A stretch of 64,000 nt of DNA from Zhengitettix transpicula (GCA_037074705.1 CM073590.1:210596746-210660745); one strand, 5' to 3'. Positions 1-11,731 are shown, counted from the stretch's first letter. Numbers and translations are program-made. The notes: generated by a model from the sequence alone, not told the origin.

Positions 1-429
1 CTTATTTACAGGTATTTCTTGAAAACATTTAAAAGAAGTTAGAAAAGACTCTGGTTTCAACCTGTTTTATATTCTTTTTTTGAGAATGTCAAGCTACAAG
101 GCGGCCTCTCACATTTAATAGCATAAGAAGAGATTTTAAAGGAGAGATGAAGAAGAAAGAGAGCAAGGAAGTCGAGGGTGAACTAAGATCCTACCCACTG
201 ATAGGTTAAGAATATTTTAAGGCTACATAATCTTTTATTACATTATATAAAGTGTAATTTAAAATTGCAACATCAATATTCGGTATGTCTTTTCGTTATA
301 GATTTTTTAATTCATTAGAACACCGATTAAATCTGTTAGCTATTTTAAGTTGTAGTTTGCCTCATTGGTGACTTCTGACCTCGATAGATTATGGGTCTTC
401 AATTGAAACTATAGAAACTTCTGTATTAG
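1..429. other. AT-rich intergenic or intronic DNA
   Basis: No coding region, RNA gene or repeat structure can be supported here. The stretch ends where the inverted Penelope-type pair begins. Confidence 0.5.
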
Positions 430-660
430 ATGAAGAGTAAATAAATAATTAAGAGACAAATACCACAAATCGTTTCTGTAATCCTTGTTACTTTCGTCAG
501 GTGATTCAATATCGTAGGTGGCCTGGTTTTTGCGGTGAATCGTTCTTGAGTCTCTTTAAAGAATCACCACACGGAAGGAACAAGGGTTACAGAAACGTTG
601 TGTGGTATTTATTTTATCACCAATTTTTACGCGTTAATTGGCTACTTCTTTATCTAAGGA
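430..660. mobile_element. Inverted pair of Penelope-like 3' ends (foldback)
   Basis: The two halves are imperfect inverted repeats. The left half read on the minus strand and the right half read on the plus strand both carry a block like GGTTACAGAAACG followed by GTGTGGTATTT. The same block recurs at 14.1, 22.1, 29.9-30.1, 44.1-44.4 and 58.6-59.9 kb. At 22 kb it lies downstream of a Penelope GIY-YIG remnant on the same strand, so I assign the family to Penelope-like elements by linkage. No protein is encoded. The minus-strand half keeps an intact CTGACGA...GAAAC module at 472-500. The plus-strand half at 568-596 has a decayed core. Inverted partial copies are a known habit of Penelope elements; the boundaries here are approximate. 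Confidence 0.55.
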
Positions 661-1765
661 GAATAATTATTTACAGTTGGCTCTGCCTTTACTAAGGATA
701 GTCTTTATATCATAAGCGTAAATATTGATCTGAGCTACTAACTAGGAACTGCAATGATGATTTAAGGATTTATAATTTATAAAAATAATTTTTTTATGCA
801 TCAGTCTCTGTGAAAATAAATAATGTATGTGTAGACACGTGCATTTGTATTTTCAGATGCTAACCTTTTCCAGCGTAGTTTTGGGTCAGGTGAGAGTAAT
901 TATATATTAAATCCGAGCCGATATGTTTACATCTGAAATGCAGAAATTTGCGGCTGCAAATAACTTTCCAGTCACTCCCTACATCATTCGCGGCAATTGA
1001 AGGAACAGGCTGACTTTCTAATTCACAGCGCCTTGAATTGAAAACCGAAGGAAAATGTATTTGGATAGAAGCAACAGTATAATGAAAGGGGATCTCACTC
1101 CAATGCCCTTCAAATTGTTTCTTCTGATGCGTAAACCCGAAATGAACTGCTGTTACAAAGTCACCCTTCGTAAATATAAATTATTCATGAGATGGTACAA
1201 ACTGACACATCCGTTCCCCACGGCCTTTAGGCGTATTTGTTCAGGAAGTTTCCTTTCCACTTTCATAATATTAATAATGACACAAGAAGCTACGCAATCA
1301 GTGATCAGACAATAGCCAAATTTACTGTAACCGCCCTGATTACTATTCTGCGGTTCAACGACGCTTATGCCGTCACCCATCTGATATGAATTCATTTTAT
1401 AATATTTTCTCCGTTCAATTAATTCCTATGAATATGCATGTAACATGTAAGATCGATAGTTTATGAGGAACTGGTTAATTAAGTTAATTACCATCGTTTC
1501 CGTGATGAAACTAGTCTTGTGGAACGTGAAACGTGGACTAAATTTTAGCTAGAACTCCCAGTGGTTTTTCAAACATGTCTTTTAATTTTCTACACCCGTC
1601 CTATATAATTAGTATAAATGTAGCGTATACGAATAATCCGTGTAGCACATTATTTTCATATTATTTTTAATATAACTATTACGTACAATTGACTTTCAAA
1701 AAACCTTATATGCTAAGACTCCTAAGTCTCACGATTTTAAATTAATTAAATTCTGGGCAATTTTA
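661..1765. other. AT-rich tract, no supported gene
   Basis: Short open frames of up to 86 codons lie on both strands around 1055-1395. They overlap each other, show no recognisable domain and have no splice or codon signal that I trust. I see no repeat structure. Confidence 0.45.
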
Positions 1766-2235
1766 TACAGGGTGCGGGAACTGGGAAGACCATAGGTAAG
1801 GGTGGGGTGGGGGTAGTTGCAGTGGGGAATGTGCCAATACCCTTCTTGTGTTCATACCCTTTCTTGTTGACGACACGGATTGGTCGCGAGAGCATCACGC
1901 TTTTGTTGTTGAGTAGTTTATTGTAAATGGCGGCTCACACTCGATTCGTCGTGATCCCGTTCCCGGTAAAAAGACAATTCACATCTGGGTGCCAACAGGT
2001 TATGCGTTAATAATGAAATCTACTGGTCAACCTCGGACAGATAGAGGACCGGACAATATGGATGCTGTGAATGCTCCGATAGAGCAATCTCCATGCCTGT
2101 TCTGAGCGGAAACAAAAGTCCTCGCGCATCAACGGTCGCTCCGCAGTCCTAAGTTTACGGTGTGGTGTGCCGTTTTTCAGTTCGGTGTGTGGGGTCCATG
2201 TTACTGTATCGGCGACCTCTAATTTGTAATGTGCA

Positions 2236-2460
2236 ATGCTACAGATTTTTTTCCGGCCTGAATGGGACGATCTCTTCGATGATGAGCATGGACATGAACG
2301 TGTGAGGTTTCAACAAGATGGATCAACAGCCTACACATCTCGTCGTTCACTTGCCATTCTGAGGGAAATGTTTCCTGAGCGTGTTATCTCCTTGCGATAT
2401 CTTTCTCTGAGGCTATCTCAAATTCATGGTATAGCAAAACTTTGGTTGCTCTTAAGATAA
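2236..2460 (+). pseudogene. Transposase fragment, second-Asp block
   Basis: This 74-codon open stretch is the best-preserved coding part of the TA-flanked element. It reads MLQIFFRPEWDDLFD, then FQQDGSTAYTSRRSLAILRE and MFPERVIS. That order matches the second catalytic motif region of insect Tc1/mariner-superfamily transposases. After roughly codon 50 the frame departs from the family: the motif with the third aspartate and a DFFLW-like tail is missing, and a stop follows. The next frame (2442-2720) resumes with the family C-terminus. A frameshift plus local deletion therefore separates the two. Confidence 0.7.
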
Positions 2461-2570
2461 TCCAGGATGTTGCCGACATTCCGCCCGAGATGACCCGCAA
2501 AGTTATGGAAAACGTCCGGGAGAGACTCAATCAATGTATCGACAGTAAAGGCCCCCATTACGTCATGCTA
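2442..2570 (+). pseudogene. Transposase C-terminal fragment
   Basis: The translated segment DVADIPPEMTRKVMENVRER followed by LNQCIDSKG matches the C-terminal helix region typical of this transposase group. It is in a different frame from the preceding fragment. Past about 2570 the open frame runs into the non-coding 3' end and the terminal inverted repeat, so the family resemblance stops there. Confidence 0.7.
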
Positions 2571-2684
2571 TTTTTAAAACTCGGCAGTTTAAAACTGCAT
2601 TATATGAGATTCATTATTAAAACAAATTTTTTTGTATCTTACTTGGGTTCCCAAATCGGGGAGTTCTTTATGCCGCACCCTGTA

Positions 2685-4921
2685 TTATATACAATAACAA
2701 TAATCGTTGATTTTACTTGACTATATTATAAAATACTTATATAGGAACTCAAGACAGATTTTGTAAGATTATGATTCGATTCTTTGTTTTGAAAAACATG
2801 ATATTTCTAATTTCAGGGTTCAAAATTACGGACCATGTGTCAGATGATTTTCGTAGGCTTGCTAAATTATAAATTGGATGATGTTGAATTTCGTTTCTTG
2901 TTCGATGCGCAGGCAAATGTCGTCGAGTGGATTTGTTTATTGAAAATTGTTGGAGTCGTCGTGAAATCAACTTTTGCAGATTCAACCAGATCTCTCAAAA
3001 AAAAATGGTAACTTTTTCCCCCTGCCAGTTTAACTTCTGATGTGAGAGGCTGATCAATTTCTCATCTCAGCCTTAAAATACTTCACTTCCGACTTCAAAT
3101 TTAGATTCAAGCTTCCCTCTGTTTCAAGTGCCAATAAAACTGCCCCTCTGATCTCCGCAGTCCTTCCCTCATTAATTTTTGCTCAACCTTTTCTTCCTCT
3201 TCCAGGAGCATTTTGACACCACGTGATTATTTTTTTCTATCACTTTCGCATCGGTCCACTCAATCCACATATATCAGATAGGTGGAGCAGGCACCTGATG
3301 GTTTAGCGTAAACGAAACTTTTTTCCAAAATTCTCACGTTCCCATGTCGTCGTTTTAGTTGGATCTAGACCAATAATAATATCTATTCATAATAATATTC
3401 CGCGTCTCAAATATTAGATTTTCCCTTTTTTCTCATTTAATTAAATGTGTGCATTACAATATATATTTGGACTGTCTGTAGTGATAATGGGAATGATTAA
3501 TATTTCTGTGTACTTCTTTCTATTAGGTACGTGCAAATGATAAATATGTTATTCATTAATTCATTTAAATATAATGAAGTTTATTTCAAAATTATTTAAT
3601 TTACATTTATTTAAACTTTTTTGAACAATCTATTCCAATTAATGGGCTACCAAAAATATTGTAATTATTATTTGTTAGAATTTTATAGATTTCTTCGTTT
3701 CATACGTCATAAATTCTTAATGTTTTCGATTACTGTTTTCTATATGACAAATACTCTAATATGACTTAATTAATTAACACAATAAATAGTTTGTTCTAAT
3801 GACAACAACGTTTCAGATTTTTTCCGTAGGTAAACAACTTTTCAGTAAAGTAAAAACCATATTTAATAAACTTAAGGTATTTTTAAATTACAAAATTCTT
3901 TGAAATACGGCAGAAGACTAGGGTAATACTGGATAATTTACGGAATATTTATTTTGCGTCAGACTGCAAGATCCTTTCCTTCTTTTTGCTATGAGAGCAA
4001 GCACAAAACGATATTTCCTGTTGAAAATGCACAAAATGGGGAATATTCCGATATCTGAAACTTTCTGTTCGTTCCTCAACCATATAATTTCCATGTAACT
4101 AATAAATTATTATTACAGCTCTCATATTATGCAGCTAATGCGAATAACGTTCTTGAAATATTTATTCTAAAACAACAAAAAAACTTGTTTGGCAATACTT
4201 TTCATTTAATATTTTATGAAATTATATGCATTCACATGCAACTCAAAGGGACTAAGCTGCATGGATTTGTATTAAAAATATAGTTTATACTGATTACTTC
4301 TTTACCCCATCCGCGATTTTGTATAAAAATATTTTTAATAAATCTTTCCAAATTGATTTAATTTTGACTCGAGTTTTTTAAAATCTTTATAATAGAGTTT
4401 TAATTAATTTTATGATTTAAATTTTCTTTTTAAAAATTTACAAAATCTCATCAAAAAATTGGATAAAACCTTATGTCAATTAGATTACCTTAAGATAGAT
4501 ACGTCCTATAAATAATTGATCAGCTCTATATTTGATTAAAAATATGATGAAACAAAAATTTTGAAGGAATTGAAGATAACAATGGCAAATTGCTGAAAGC
4601 TTCAGACAAAATTTAATATTAAACAATTTTGGACAGATTTATTAAAACGTTTTTCTTTTTATTAATTTCCGACTTATTGAAGAATATGATAATTTATTTT
4701 CCATGTATCCTCACGAGAAGCACGATTTCAAGATGTGTGGAAAGTGGTACAAATTTTACATTATTTAGGACCTAAAGTTAGTAATCTATAATAAGATATC
4801 ATATTAAGTATTTTATCTGTACCAAATGATTAAAATTAAATTGTAACAGTGTAAAGTAAATATAATTATTTACTCTAAGTTATTTAAATAATTTAAACCT
4901 ACTTATACTTAATGTATTTTA
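2685..4921. other. AT-rich tract without supported gene
   Basis: Apart from a moderately less AT-rich patch near 2820-2990, this is low-complexity AT-rich DNA with long A and T runs. No coding frame of convincing composition, no inverted repeat with target duplication and no tRNA-like boxes were found. Confidence 0.45.
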
Positions 4922-4932
4922 AACTCTTATTT

Positions 4933-5510
4933 GGGGGAGGTGGGTAGACTGTCTGCGAGTGCTATTCTCTCGCAGACAGTACCTGCGAGGGATGTTCTCA
5001 CGCAGGCAGAACCTTGTAGGAGAGACAGGAAGGGGCTACCTTTGGGGATGCCTTTTCCTCTCTCCGTTTTTGAACTAAGGATCCCACAAGTCGAGGCACC
5101 TCGGACAGTTCTGAGAGGTGTATGTTCCGGGGTCACAGACCTTGGGCATACGGTAAGAGTTGTCCGCTATTCCCATTGGAATAGTCGGCCAGCTGCCTCC
5201 TAAACTGGTCGAGGCACGAAGAAGGGAATGCTGCGTCCCCACAGCAAACTCCTCTCTCGCTATCGGAAGGGCGTGGGACAAGTACCCAATCCCCGACCTA
5301 CCTGACGCAGGTTTTTCTAGGGTTTTCCCTGCATTTCTTTAGGCGAATGCCGGGTAGGATCCTTAAACTATAGCCCGGGGACCCTAGTTATCCCTTGGCT
5401 GCCTTCCTCAACTCTTCCGCATCCCCCGTTTCAAATCCCTTCCTATGCTATTAAAGGGGAGTTGCCACAAAGTGAATTACCTTCATGTAGCCTGTTACCC
5501 TAAAAAAATC
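4933..5510 (+). mobile_element. R550 retroposon, copy 1 (full length)
   Basis: This copy defines the complete unit of a ~550-bp repeat seen eight times in the window. It is flanked by a perfect 11-bp target duplication, AACTCTTATTT (4922-4932 and 5511-5521). It ends in a short poly-A after CCTGTTACCCT, which marks retroposition and sets the sense strand as plus. The GC content is well above the surrounding DNA. The 5' end carries two tandem hairpins, at 4951-4976 and 4982-5006, of the type CCTGCGAG...CTCGCAGG. Open frames of 60-90 codons inside it recur in other copies, but they overlap on both strands and resemble no known protein, so I read them as by-products of the repeat. I see no convincing tRNA-type A and B boxes. 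The family is unnamed here. Confidence 0.8.
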
Positions 5511-5521
5511 AACTCTTATTT

Positions 5522-7997
5522 AAATTATTATTATTATTATTTGGATTAAATGAGTGCATATCTGAGTTTGTATCAAGTTGATCGTAATTATTTCCTAAAT
5601 TTCCATTAACGAGAAAATGAAGCGACGTAAGAGAGTAAGTATTCGTAATTTCTTGAATAGCTCTGTGAATAAAGTTCTTGAAATAACCTATTACATAATC
5701 CTAGTTACACTCTTTTGGACAAAATATATTTTTATATAGAGTTATACCCCAAAGTATAATTCTATTAAACAATAAGAGGGAAAATAATGCGTATATACTA
5801 ATTTTCCAGTTTTCACTGCAATTTGACATAAATATGTTGTCGAACTTAGTTCTTTAATAATTTTATTTCCATGTAATTTCCAGCTAACTTTATTGCCTAA
5901 ATAAAGACCTAGAAACTTTTTACTTTCGGTGCCAATAATAATAGATTATATCTATTTTTTTTATCAATATACTTGTATCGTTGTGAAACGAATAGCAATA
6001 GGGTGTGGGTTTATTAATTTTGGAAAGTCATTTACCTATTCCAATATTTATATTACCCCCATTTCGTCCATACGTTATTCTTTAGTTCCTTTCTGATAAA
6101 CAAGAACTAACCCCCAAATGAGACATTTTTTAGTAAATCCGTACAATTTCATTTTGAATTGAGATAAACATATAAACATAATAAAATAAAAATTAACGAT
6201 AATAAATTTTAAATATCTCAAAGACAAAATGTTTTTGATATTTAAATACATTTAACCCTCAGTTTAGACGCAGTTCTCTCGTATAATTGCTCCACGCGAC
6301 GAAAACGCGTGTCCGAAGAAAATTATGGTTGGAAGTGGGTGATTAGGAGAAACTGATATCGACGATGTAATTTCGAGCCACTTGTTATGGGAGGCGATTC
6401 TGTTGTGGCCACTTAGGTATTCCACGACACGGAAAATCGGGGCACAATTAATTGTGGTTGTCCTCTGCTTCTTTGCGGTCGATACGAAGAGGTCGACCGA
6501 CAAACTCTACTAAATTCTCACATCTCGGGAAGCACTCACTACCGAACTTCAAAAATTCATGCAGTCTAAATAAACAAAGGATTATTCTCTAGGTAAAAAT
6601 GAAGCCGTATAATGATATGCGACGATTAAACTGGAATGACGAACGACCAGAAATAATTGTAGACATTAAATCCAAACCGAAACGTCATTTTTGAATTCTT
6701 ACAGATTTTATAATCTTTAATTACAGAACTTGCTTCGTTTATAATTAAAAAAATATTATTTTTGTATACAATTCATGATTACGGATATATTCATATAAAT
6801 ACTGATATATTATAATTAAAGATATTACAAGACAAAGTAGAAAATGTTGAAATAATTACCGCAAATAATACAAAACAATATAATCCTGGCCTTATCTATT
6901 CAACAAACAATTCTTGACTTTATTATGTATTCGAAAAACAATTTATAATCGATTTACTTATTTAACTATCATTAATATTATAATATATAAGAATTTTTTT
7001 GAATATATATATATATATAATAAAGCACGGAGAAAAATATTTTCAAAAATAATTATTGATATCACAGTGAACTATTTTTATGAAACTGTACAGATTAAAA
7101 TTAATATGAAATAATTAATTTATACAAAGTCTAAAAGAACACTTACTTACTCAGTATAAAAATAAAAGTTGGGCAGATATCATTTTGATGTAATTCAAAT
7201 ACAATAGCAAAATAAAACTGTATATTATTTTTTCAAATGCTATCTCAGGTCAGAAAACGAGTCCAAACTATGGACAAATGAATAGGCGTACAGCGGGAGA
7301 GAAATATTTAGTCATGTCAAGAAAAGATGCGCAGTGGTCCACAACCCTAAAATTGTAATACTGGTAGGCCTGACCTCACTAACCCTTGTTACGGCAACTT
7401 GGTAGTGTTAAAACTATTCTAAAAAGTTAGCGTAAAAAACTATATATGGTATTCATATATTACGCTGAACACCGAAAATTTTGTAATGATTCCGCTTACA
7501 ACATGTGACTATTCAAGCCGCACTTTTAGAAATTTGCGATAGTTGTTAGTATTAAAATATATTGCTATAAGCGGGATTCAAAAACACGAATTTTTCGCGT
7601 AAAAAAATTAACCATATCATTGTTTTGATGAGAATGGTTCCCATGGTATAAGAATTATTTTTATATAAGACTGGTATGCGACTTTGCCCGGGTAATTAGT
7701 TATATAAGCCCGAAGAAGTATTTAATTCTCCATTAATATATTAGTCAAGAAGTGATTTAACTTATCGAATTCTAATTTCCTCAGAACCTCCTCATATCCA
7801 TCCGGAGTATTTTTAGAAGGGTGAATAGTGTTAGTACAGTAAAATAGTCCTAAATACTCCCGGTGCAATGACAGAGTCAGAAGAGACGTAAAAACCATAC
7901 ACGGTACCATTTCGTAGAATTCGCTGCACGTTTTTAAGATAGTATGCAGAACATTGTTTTCACCATCCACCCACACTTAAACTTAAACGTGAAAGTT
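5522..7997. other. AT-rich tract with an AT microsatellite
   Basis: An (AT)n run lies at 7003-7019. Short open frames at 6264-6503 (minus) and 7722-7976 (minus) show no recognisable domain. No tRNA, transposon end or splice-flanked frame is supported. Confidence 0.45.
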
Positions 7998-8368
7998 TAA
8001 TGTCATAATTAAACTCGGAAACTTCCATAACACCGGATTCGTTTCCAATATCAACCGTTTTCGCGTTATTTTTATTTAAGCCCCTGCATCCACCCCTATT
8101 ATTCCGAAAGTAGTTAAAATTATACAAATTAATGAAAAAACTCTATTAATCTTACTGATCGCGAAAAATACTTATATTTTACCTGCCGTTTTAGCAGATT
8201 TGAAAATTTCCACTCCCGTTCACCTCCAGCCAATGAGTGTGGTAGCCGTGTCTTACACCCACAGAGTTTGTTTCCAGTTCTATTGCAACATGAGTATAAA
8301 ATTTGGTCATATTTGCTCCTCGGGTGTAGATTAACGAAACACACAAACAGTCAATTTTATTTATTAGA
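7998..8368 (-). mobile_element. Helitron-like element fragment (3' end lost)
   Basis: Read on the minus strand it begins TCTAATAAATAAAATTGAC followed by a GTTTGTGTG-type tract. It then runs through blocks such as GGAAACAAACTCTGTGGG, GTAAGACACGG and TTTTTCGCGATCAG that recur in order in the copies at 9126 and 14442. It stops at the shared block TGTCATAATTAAACTC; the terminal CTAG end seen in the 14.4-kb copy is absent. The short open frame at 8129-8344 is a by-product. It is non-autonomous, with no Rep/helicase coding. Confidence 0.55.
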
Positions 8369-9125
8369 AGATTGAGGAAAGTAGCAATTGTGTACTATTA
8401 GAATATAAAACATCTCCATGAAATGCCTAAATCGTATAATAAATTATTGTATTAAATTATGACAGACGCTTTATGTACCATACTAGCCCTAATCAATAAA
8501 GTACAAAAGAAATGCACATTACTTGCACGTCTACATGAAATATTCAAAAGAATAGGTAAGGTATAATTTATGGCAATGTAGGGTCTCTAAATCCGCCGAG
8601 AGCAAACAATTATATGATTAACAATTATTAAAAGTATACGCAAGGGGCGTAAACCATACAGAGTAGTATTATAAGACGTGTCATCATAAACTTGATCAAG
8701 CATAGTGGCTGAGCGCAGAACCGGCGGCGGGGTCACAGTGTCTGTTTCCCGAGGGGTGCCGTCTGCAAAGGAGGAAATTAGCTAGAATTATACTAAAAAT
8801 AAATTAAGTAAAACGTAAAAGAACTAATAATATTAAGCACAGTTCATTCACCGAAAAGAATAAAACTAAAGTATTGTATAAATGTTCTCGAATTTTTAAA
8901 AGCGCTGTCTTTGCACTACTTCAACAAACTAATACACTTATAATTACATATGACAACTAAGTACCTAAAGATTCCTTTGTATGAAAAGTGGATTCAATCA
9001 AAGATAAACAATACAAAACAATTTGATAGTCTCGAAAGTGTAGATTGTATACATTCAGTAATTGGTCATGGTGTAAATTCAATTTATATATTAAATATTT
9101 TCAGAGTATAATATTACAAATTTGT
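8369..9125. other. AT-rich tract, no supported gene
   Basis: A slightly GC-richer patch lies near 8700-8770 (GAGCGCAGAACCGGCGGCGG), without a frame or repeat partner elsewhere in the window. Nothing else is supported. Confidence 0.4.
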
Positions 9126-9350
9126 TCAAATAAATAAAATAGACTACGCGAATGTGTGTGTATGTTTCGCATACAACACCCGTATAGCAAATTTCATACA
9201 GGTGTTCCTTTTGAACCGGAAACAAGCACTGTGGGCGTAAGACACGGCAACCAAACCCAGGGGCGGGGTTGGAAATTTTTAAACATGCTCAAACGGCCGA
9301 AATTTCAGTCGGATAAATACGTTTCGGAGTTAATTAGATAGATAGTATTT

Positions 9351-9882
9351 TTTTTGGGTGTAGACAGGCTATGTATGGGGTAATCCACATAGTGGTAACT
9401 CCCCTCTTATAGCATAGGAAAGTGATTTGAAAGGGGGGATGCGGAAGGGTGGAGGAAGGTAGGCAAGGGTAACTAGGACCCCCGGGCTATGGTTTAAGGA
9501 TCCTAACCGGCATTCGCCTAAAAGAAATGCAGGACAAACCCTAGAAAAACCTGCATCGGGTAGGTCGGGCATTAGGTACTTGTCCCACGCCCTTCCGATG
9601 GCGGGAGAGGGGTTAGCTGAGGGGTCGCAGCTTACCCCTCGCTATGTCTTGGCCAGTTTAAGAGGCAGCTGGCCGACTATTCCAATAGGAATAGCGGACA
9701 ACTCTTACCGTATGCCCAAGGTCTGCGACCCCGGAACATACACCTCTCAAAACAGGCCGAGGTTCCTCGGCATATGGGAACCTTAGTTCAAAAAAAACCA
9801 GAGATATGTGAAGGCATCCCCAAAGGTAGCCTCAGCCAGAGCTCTCTGGGAAGGTTTACCTGCGAGAGAATTCTCTCGCAGG
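9351..9882 (-). mobile_element. R550 retroposon, copy 2 (variant subfamily)
   Basis: The poly-T at the left end places the sense strand on minus. The target duplication AGATAGTATTT occurs at 9340-9350 and 9883-9893. The 3' end reads GTATGGGGTAATCC with TGTAGACAGGC instead of the usual TACATGAGGGTAATCC, a variant shared only with the 35-kb copy. The central part also carries a TCTCTGGTTTTTTTTGAAC type of sequence (sense strand) found only in those two. The 5' end is a perfect 24-bp palindrome at 9859-9882, centred on GAATTC. Confidence 0.8.
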
Positions 9883-9893
9883 AGATAGTATTT

Positions 9894-10441
9894 TTTTTGT
9901 TTTGTTTTTTTTAGAGCTACAGGCTACATGAGGGTGATCCACATTGGGCAACTTCCCTTTAATAGCATAGGAAGGGATTTGAAAGGGGGGATGCGGAAGG
10001 GTAGAGGAAGGTAGCCAAGGGTTACTAGGGCCCCCGGGCTATGGTTTAAGGATCCTACCCGGCATTCGCCTAAAGAAATGCAGGGAAAACCCTAGAAAAA
10101 CCTGCATCAGGTAGGTCGGGCATTGGGTACTTGTCCCACGCCCTTCCGATAGCGGGAGAGAAGTTTTCTGTGGGGACGCAGCATTCCCTTCTCCGTGCCT
10201 CGACCAGTTTAGGAGGCAGCTGGCCGACTATTCCAATGGGAATAGCGGACAACTCTTACGGTATTCCCAAGGTCTGTGACCCCGGAACATACACCTCTCA
10301 AAACAGGCCGAGATGCCTCGGCTTGTGGGAACCTTAGTTCAAAAACGGAGAGGAAAAGGCATACCCAAAGGTAGTCCCTTCGTGTCTCTCCTAAAAGGTT
10401 CTGCCCGCGAGAGAATCTTCTCGCAGGCTAGCTCGTTGTCC
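9894..10441 (-). mobile_element. R550 retroposon, copy 3 (tandem with copy 2)
   Basis: The sense strand is minus, with a T-rich left end. Its flanking repeats are the middle (9883-9893) and right (10442-10452) copies of AGATAGTATTT. The 3' end is of the common type (CTACATGAGGGTGATCC), so it belongs to a different subfamily from its tandem neighbour. The 5' hairpin lies at 10404-10427 with one loop change (AATCTT). About 14 bp of further 5' sequence follows the hairpin before the target copy. Confidence 0.8.
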
Positions 10442-10683
10442 AGATAGTATTTCACCCAATATTGATTACGTATAGTTTAAACCCATTTCTGCATAGGAGA
10501 GGATCGCCGTTAAGGTTGGGTGGAGGGACGTTAAATAATAGAAGGGGAGCACCATTAAGGGTGGGGGTGGAATGACGTTAAATAAAAATGAAACAAAAAC
10601 AACCGAGATAATGTCGAATCCGGGGTTATGGATGTCGCTGAGTTTAATAATGACAACCATGGCAACGCAAGGCTCCCTGATAG

Positions 10684-11731
10684 CTACTTATATTTCTCAG
10701 AACCCTATAAATGTCCTCATCCCATTATTATTATTCTTACATTGTGTCATCTAAGCATGTCGGTTTCTACTTTCAATATAGACGGCAAATATACTGATTG
10801 GAATTTCATTCGAAAGATTACATTCATCCTTTGAAGTAGAAATGATATGGAAATAGTAACGTAGTATATTTTACAGGTTAGAAGAAAAAATATTAACTTG
10901 AAGTTTTTCAGGTCGTATCAGTCTTTTTACGAAAAATAATTAATATATCTGCTAAAAACCACAGACAATTATTCGTTTGTGATTGTCCAATTTCCACAAA
11001 TGAAAAATGACGCATAGCGGTGAAAACAGGTAAAACCACATTCAGTTAGACCGTGGCAAAAACATGGTAATTCATGCAAATGTAATGTTACTTTTTTACT
11101 TTTTTGACACAGTGCCATTCATATAATTCACAAAATTCCAAAAACTACGTTATACTCAGCAACAATATCATCGAAAGGATTTTTCTTTGCTATGTTTCTC
11201 CTTAATTACAAGATTTTAAATTATTATATCATTCTGATCACATTCCCACTTTGAAAGTAACCTTGATAAGCCATCACGAATACACCAAAACTATTTATTA
11301 TTTCCCTTGTCACAAATCGTAGTGGAAAAATTAACAAATATGTCAAACTGTATGTTAACTGCTAATTAAGATATTTTGTCAAATGTTAGTGGACGTTTCA
11401 CAACGTTAATAATTACTATAAAGTATGAAATTGATTAAATAAATATTTATCGTATGTTTCAAAAATCCGCCCAGTTAATACTTGTTTTTTTTTCCGCAAA
11501 CTAATTATTCAGAATTTTTTAAACTTCAATGCAGTCACTGTTTCAAGTAAATTAATGTAATTTATACGAGTTGGAAGAAGCTGTTCAGTCCCTTTCACAG
11601 CTCTACGTAAGTAGCAGGCTACATTTCGGCCGAGAAAGTTGATGGATGAAGTCAAATATTTTTCTGTTAAATGGTTTATATAAATTCACATCATATTTTG
11701 TTAATTATTTACCACTGTGAACAAAAAGTAA
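10684..11731. other. AT-rich tract without supported gene
   Basis: The first 150 bp is flank of the Helitron-like element. The rest is AT-rich with no coding frame, tRNA box or transposon end that I can support. The last four bases, GTAA, are the left target duplication of the solo LTR. Confidence 0.4.

Larger units (their letters stand above)
1768..2682 (+). mobile_element. Degenerate TA-flanked DDE transposon (Tc1/mariner superfamily)
   Basis: The ends are inverted: CAGGGTGCGG on the left and CCGCACCCTG on the right. Each is flanked by TA (1766-1767 and 2683-2684), the target of the Tc1/mariner superfamily. The interior on the plus strand holds decayed transposase pieces in the right order. 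A linker-like block (GQPRTDRGPDNMD) lies near 2020-2070, PKFTVWCAVFQFG near 2148-2190, the second catalytic aspartate in FQQDGSTAYTS near 2308-2340, and the C-terminal DIPPEMTRKVMENVRERL near 2470-2525. The third-aspartate region around 2400-2455 is scrambled, and the catalytic domain before 2148 is shortened. At 915 bp it is below the usual size of complete insect relatives. It is inactive and cannot encode a working transposase. Confidence 0.8.
9126..10683 (+). mobile_element. Helitron-like element split by two R550 insertions
   Basis: The left part (9126-9350) has the same blocks as the 14.4-kb copy: a GTGTGTGTATG tract, then TTGAACCGGAAACAAGCACT, GTAAGACACGG and a GGGGCGGGG patch. The right part resumes after the insertions and near 10621 contains GGGGTTATGGATGTCGCTGA, which the 14.4-kb copy carries just inside its 3' end. 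The 3' terminus GGCAACGCAAGGCTCCCTGATAG resembles the intact terminus at 63.1 kb but has ATAG in place of CTAG. Removing 9351-10452 (two R550 copies plus extra target copies) leaves about 460 bp, near the size of the other short copies. The element encodes no protein. Confidence 0.6.

Noticed and set aside
4931..5342. Overlapping 60-90-codon frames repeated at 9.6, 10.1, 16.1, 18.9 and 35.1 kb as a possible conserved gene family
   Set aside because: They occur on both strands of the R550 retroposon in several phases at once and are broken in some copies, so repetition of the DNA explains their conservation.
7620..7700. Helitron-like end (CCCGGGCAAAGTCGC and TCTTATATAAAAATAATTC on the minus strand)
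   Set aside because: The partner end could not be located and no CTAG terminus is present.
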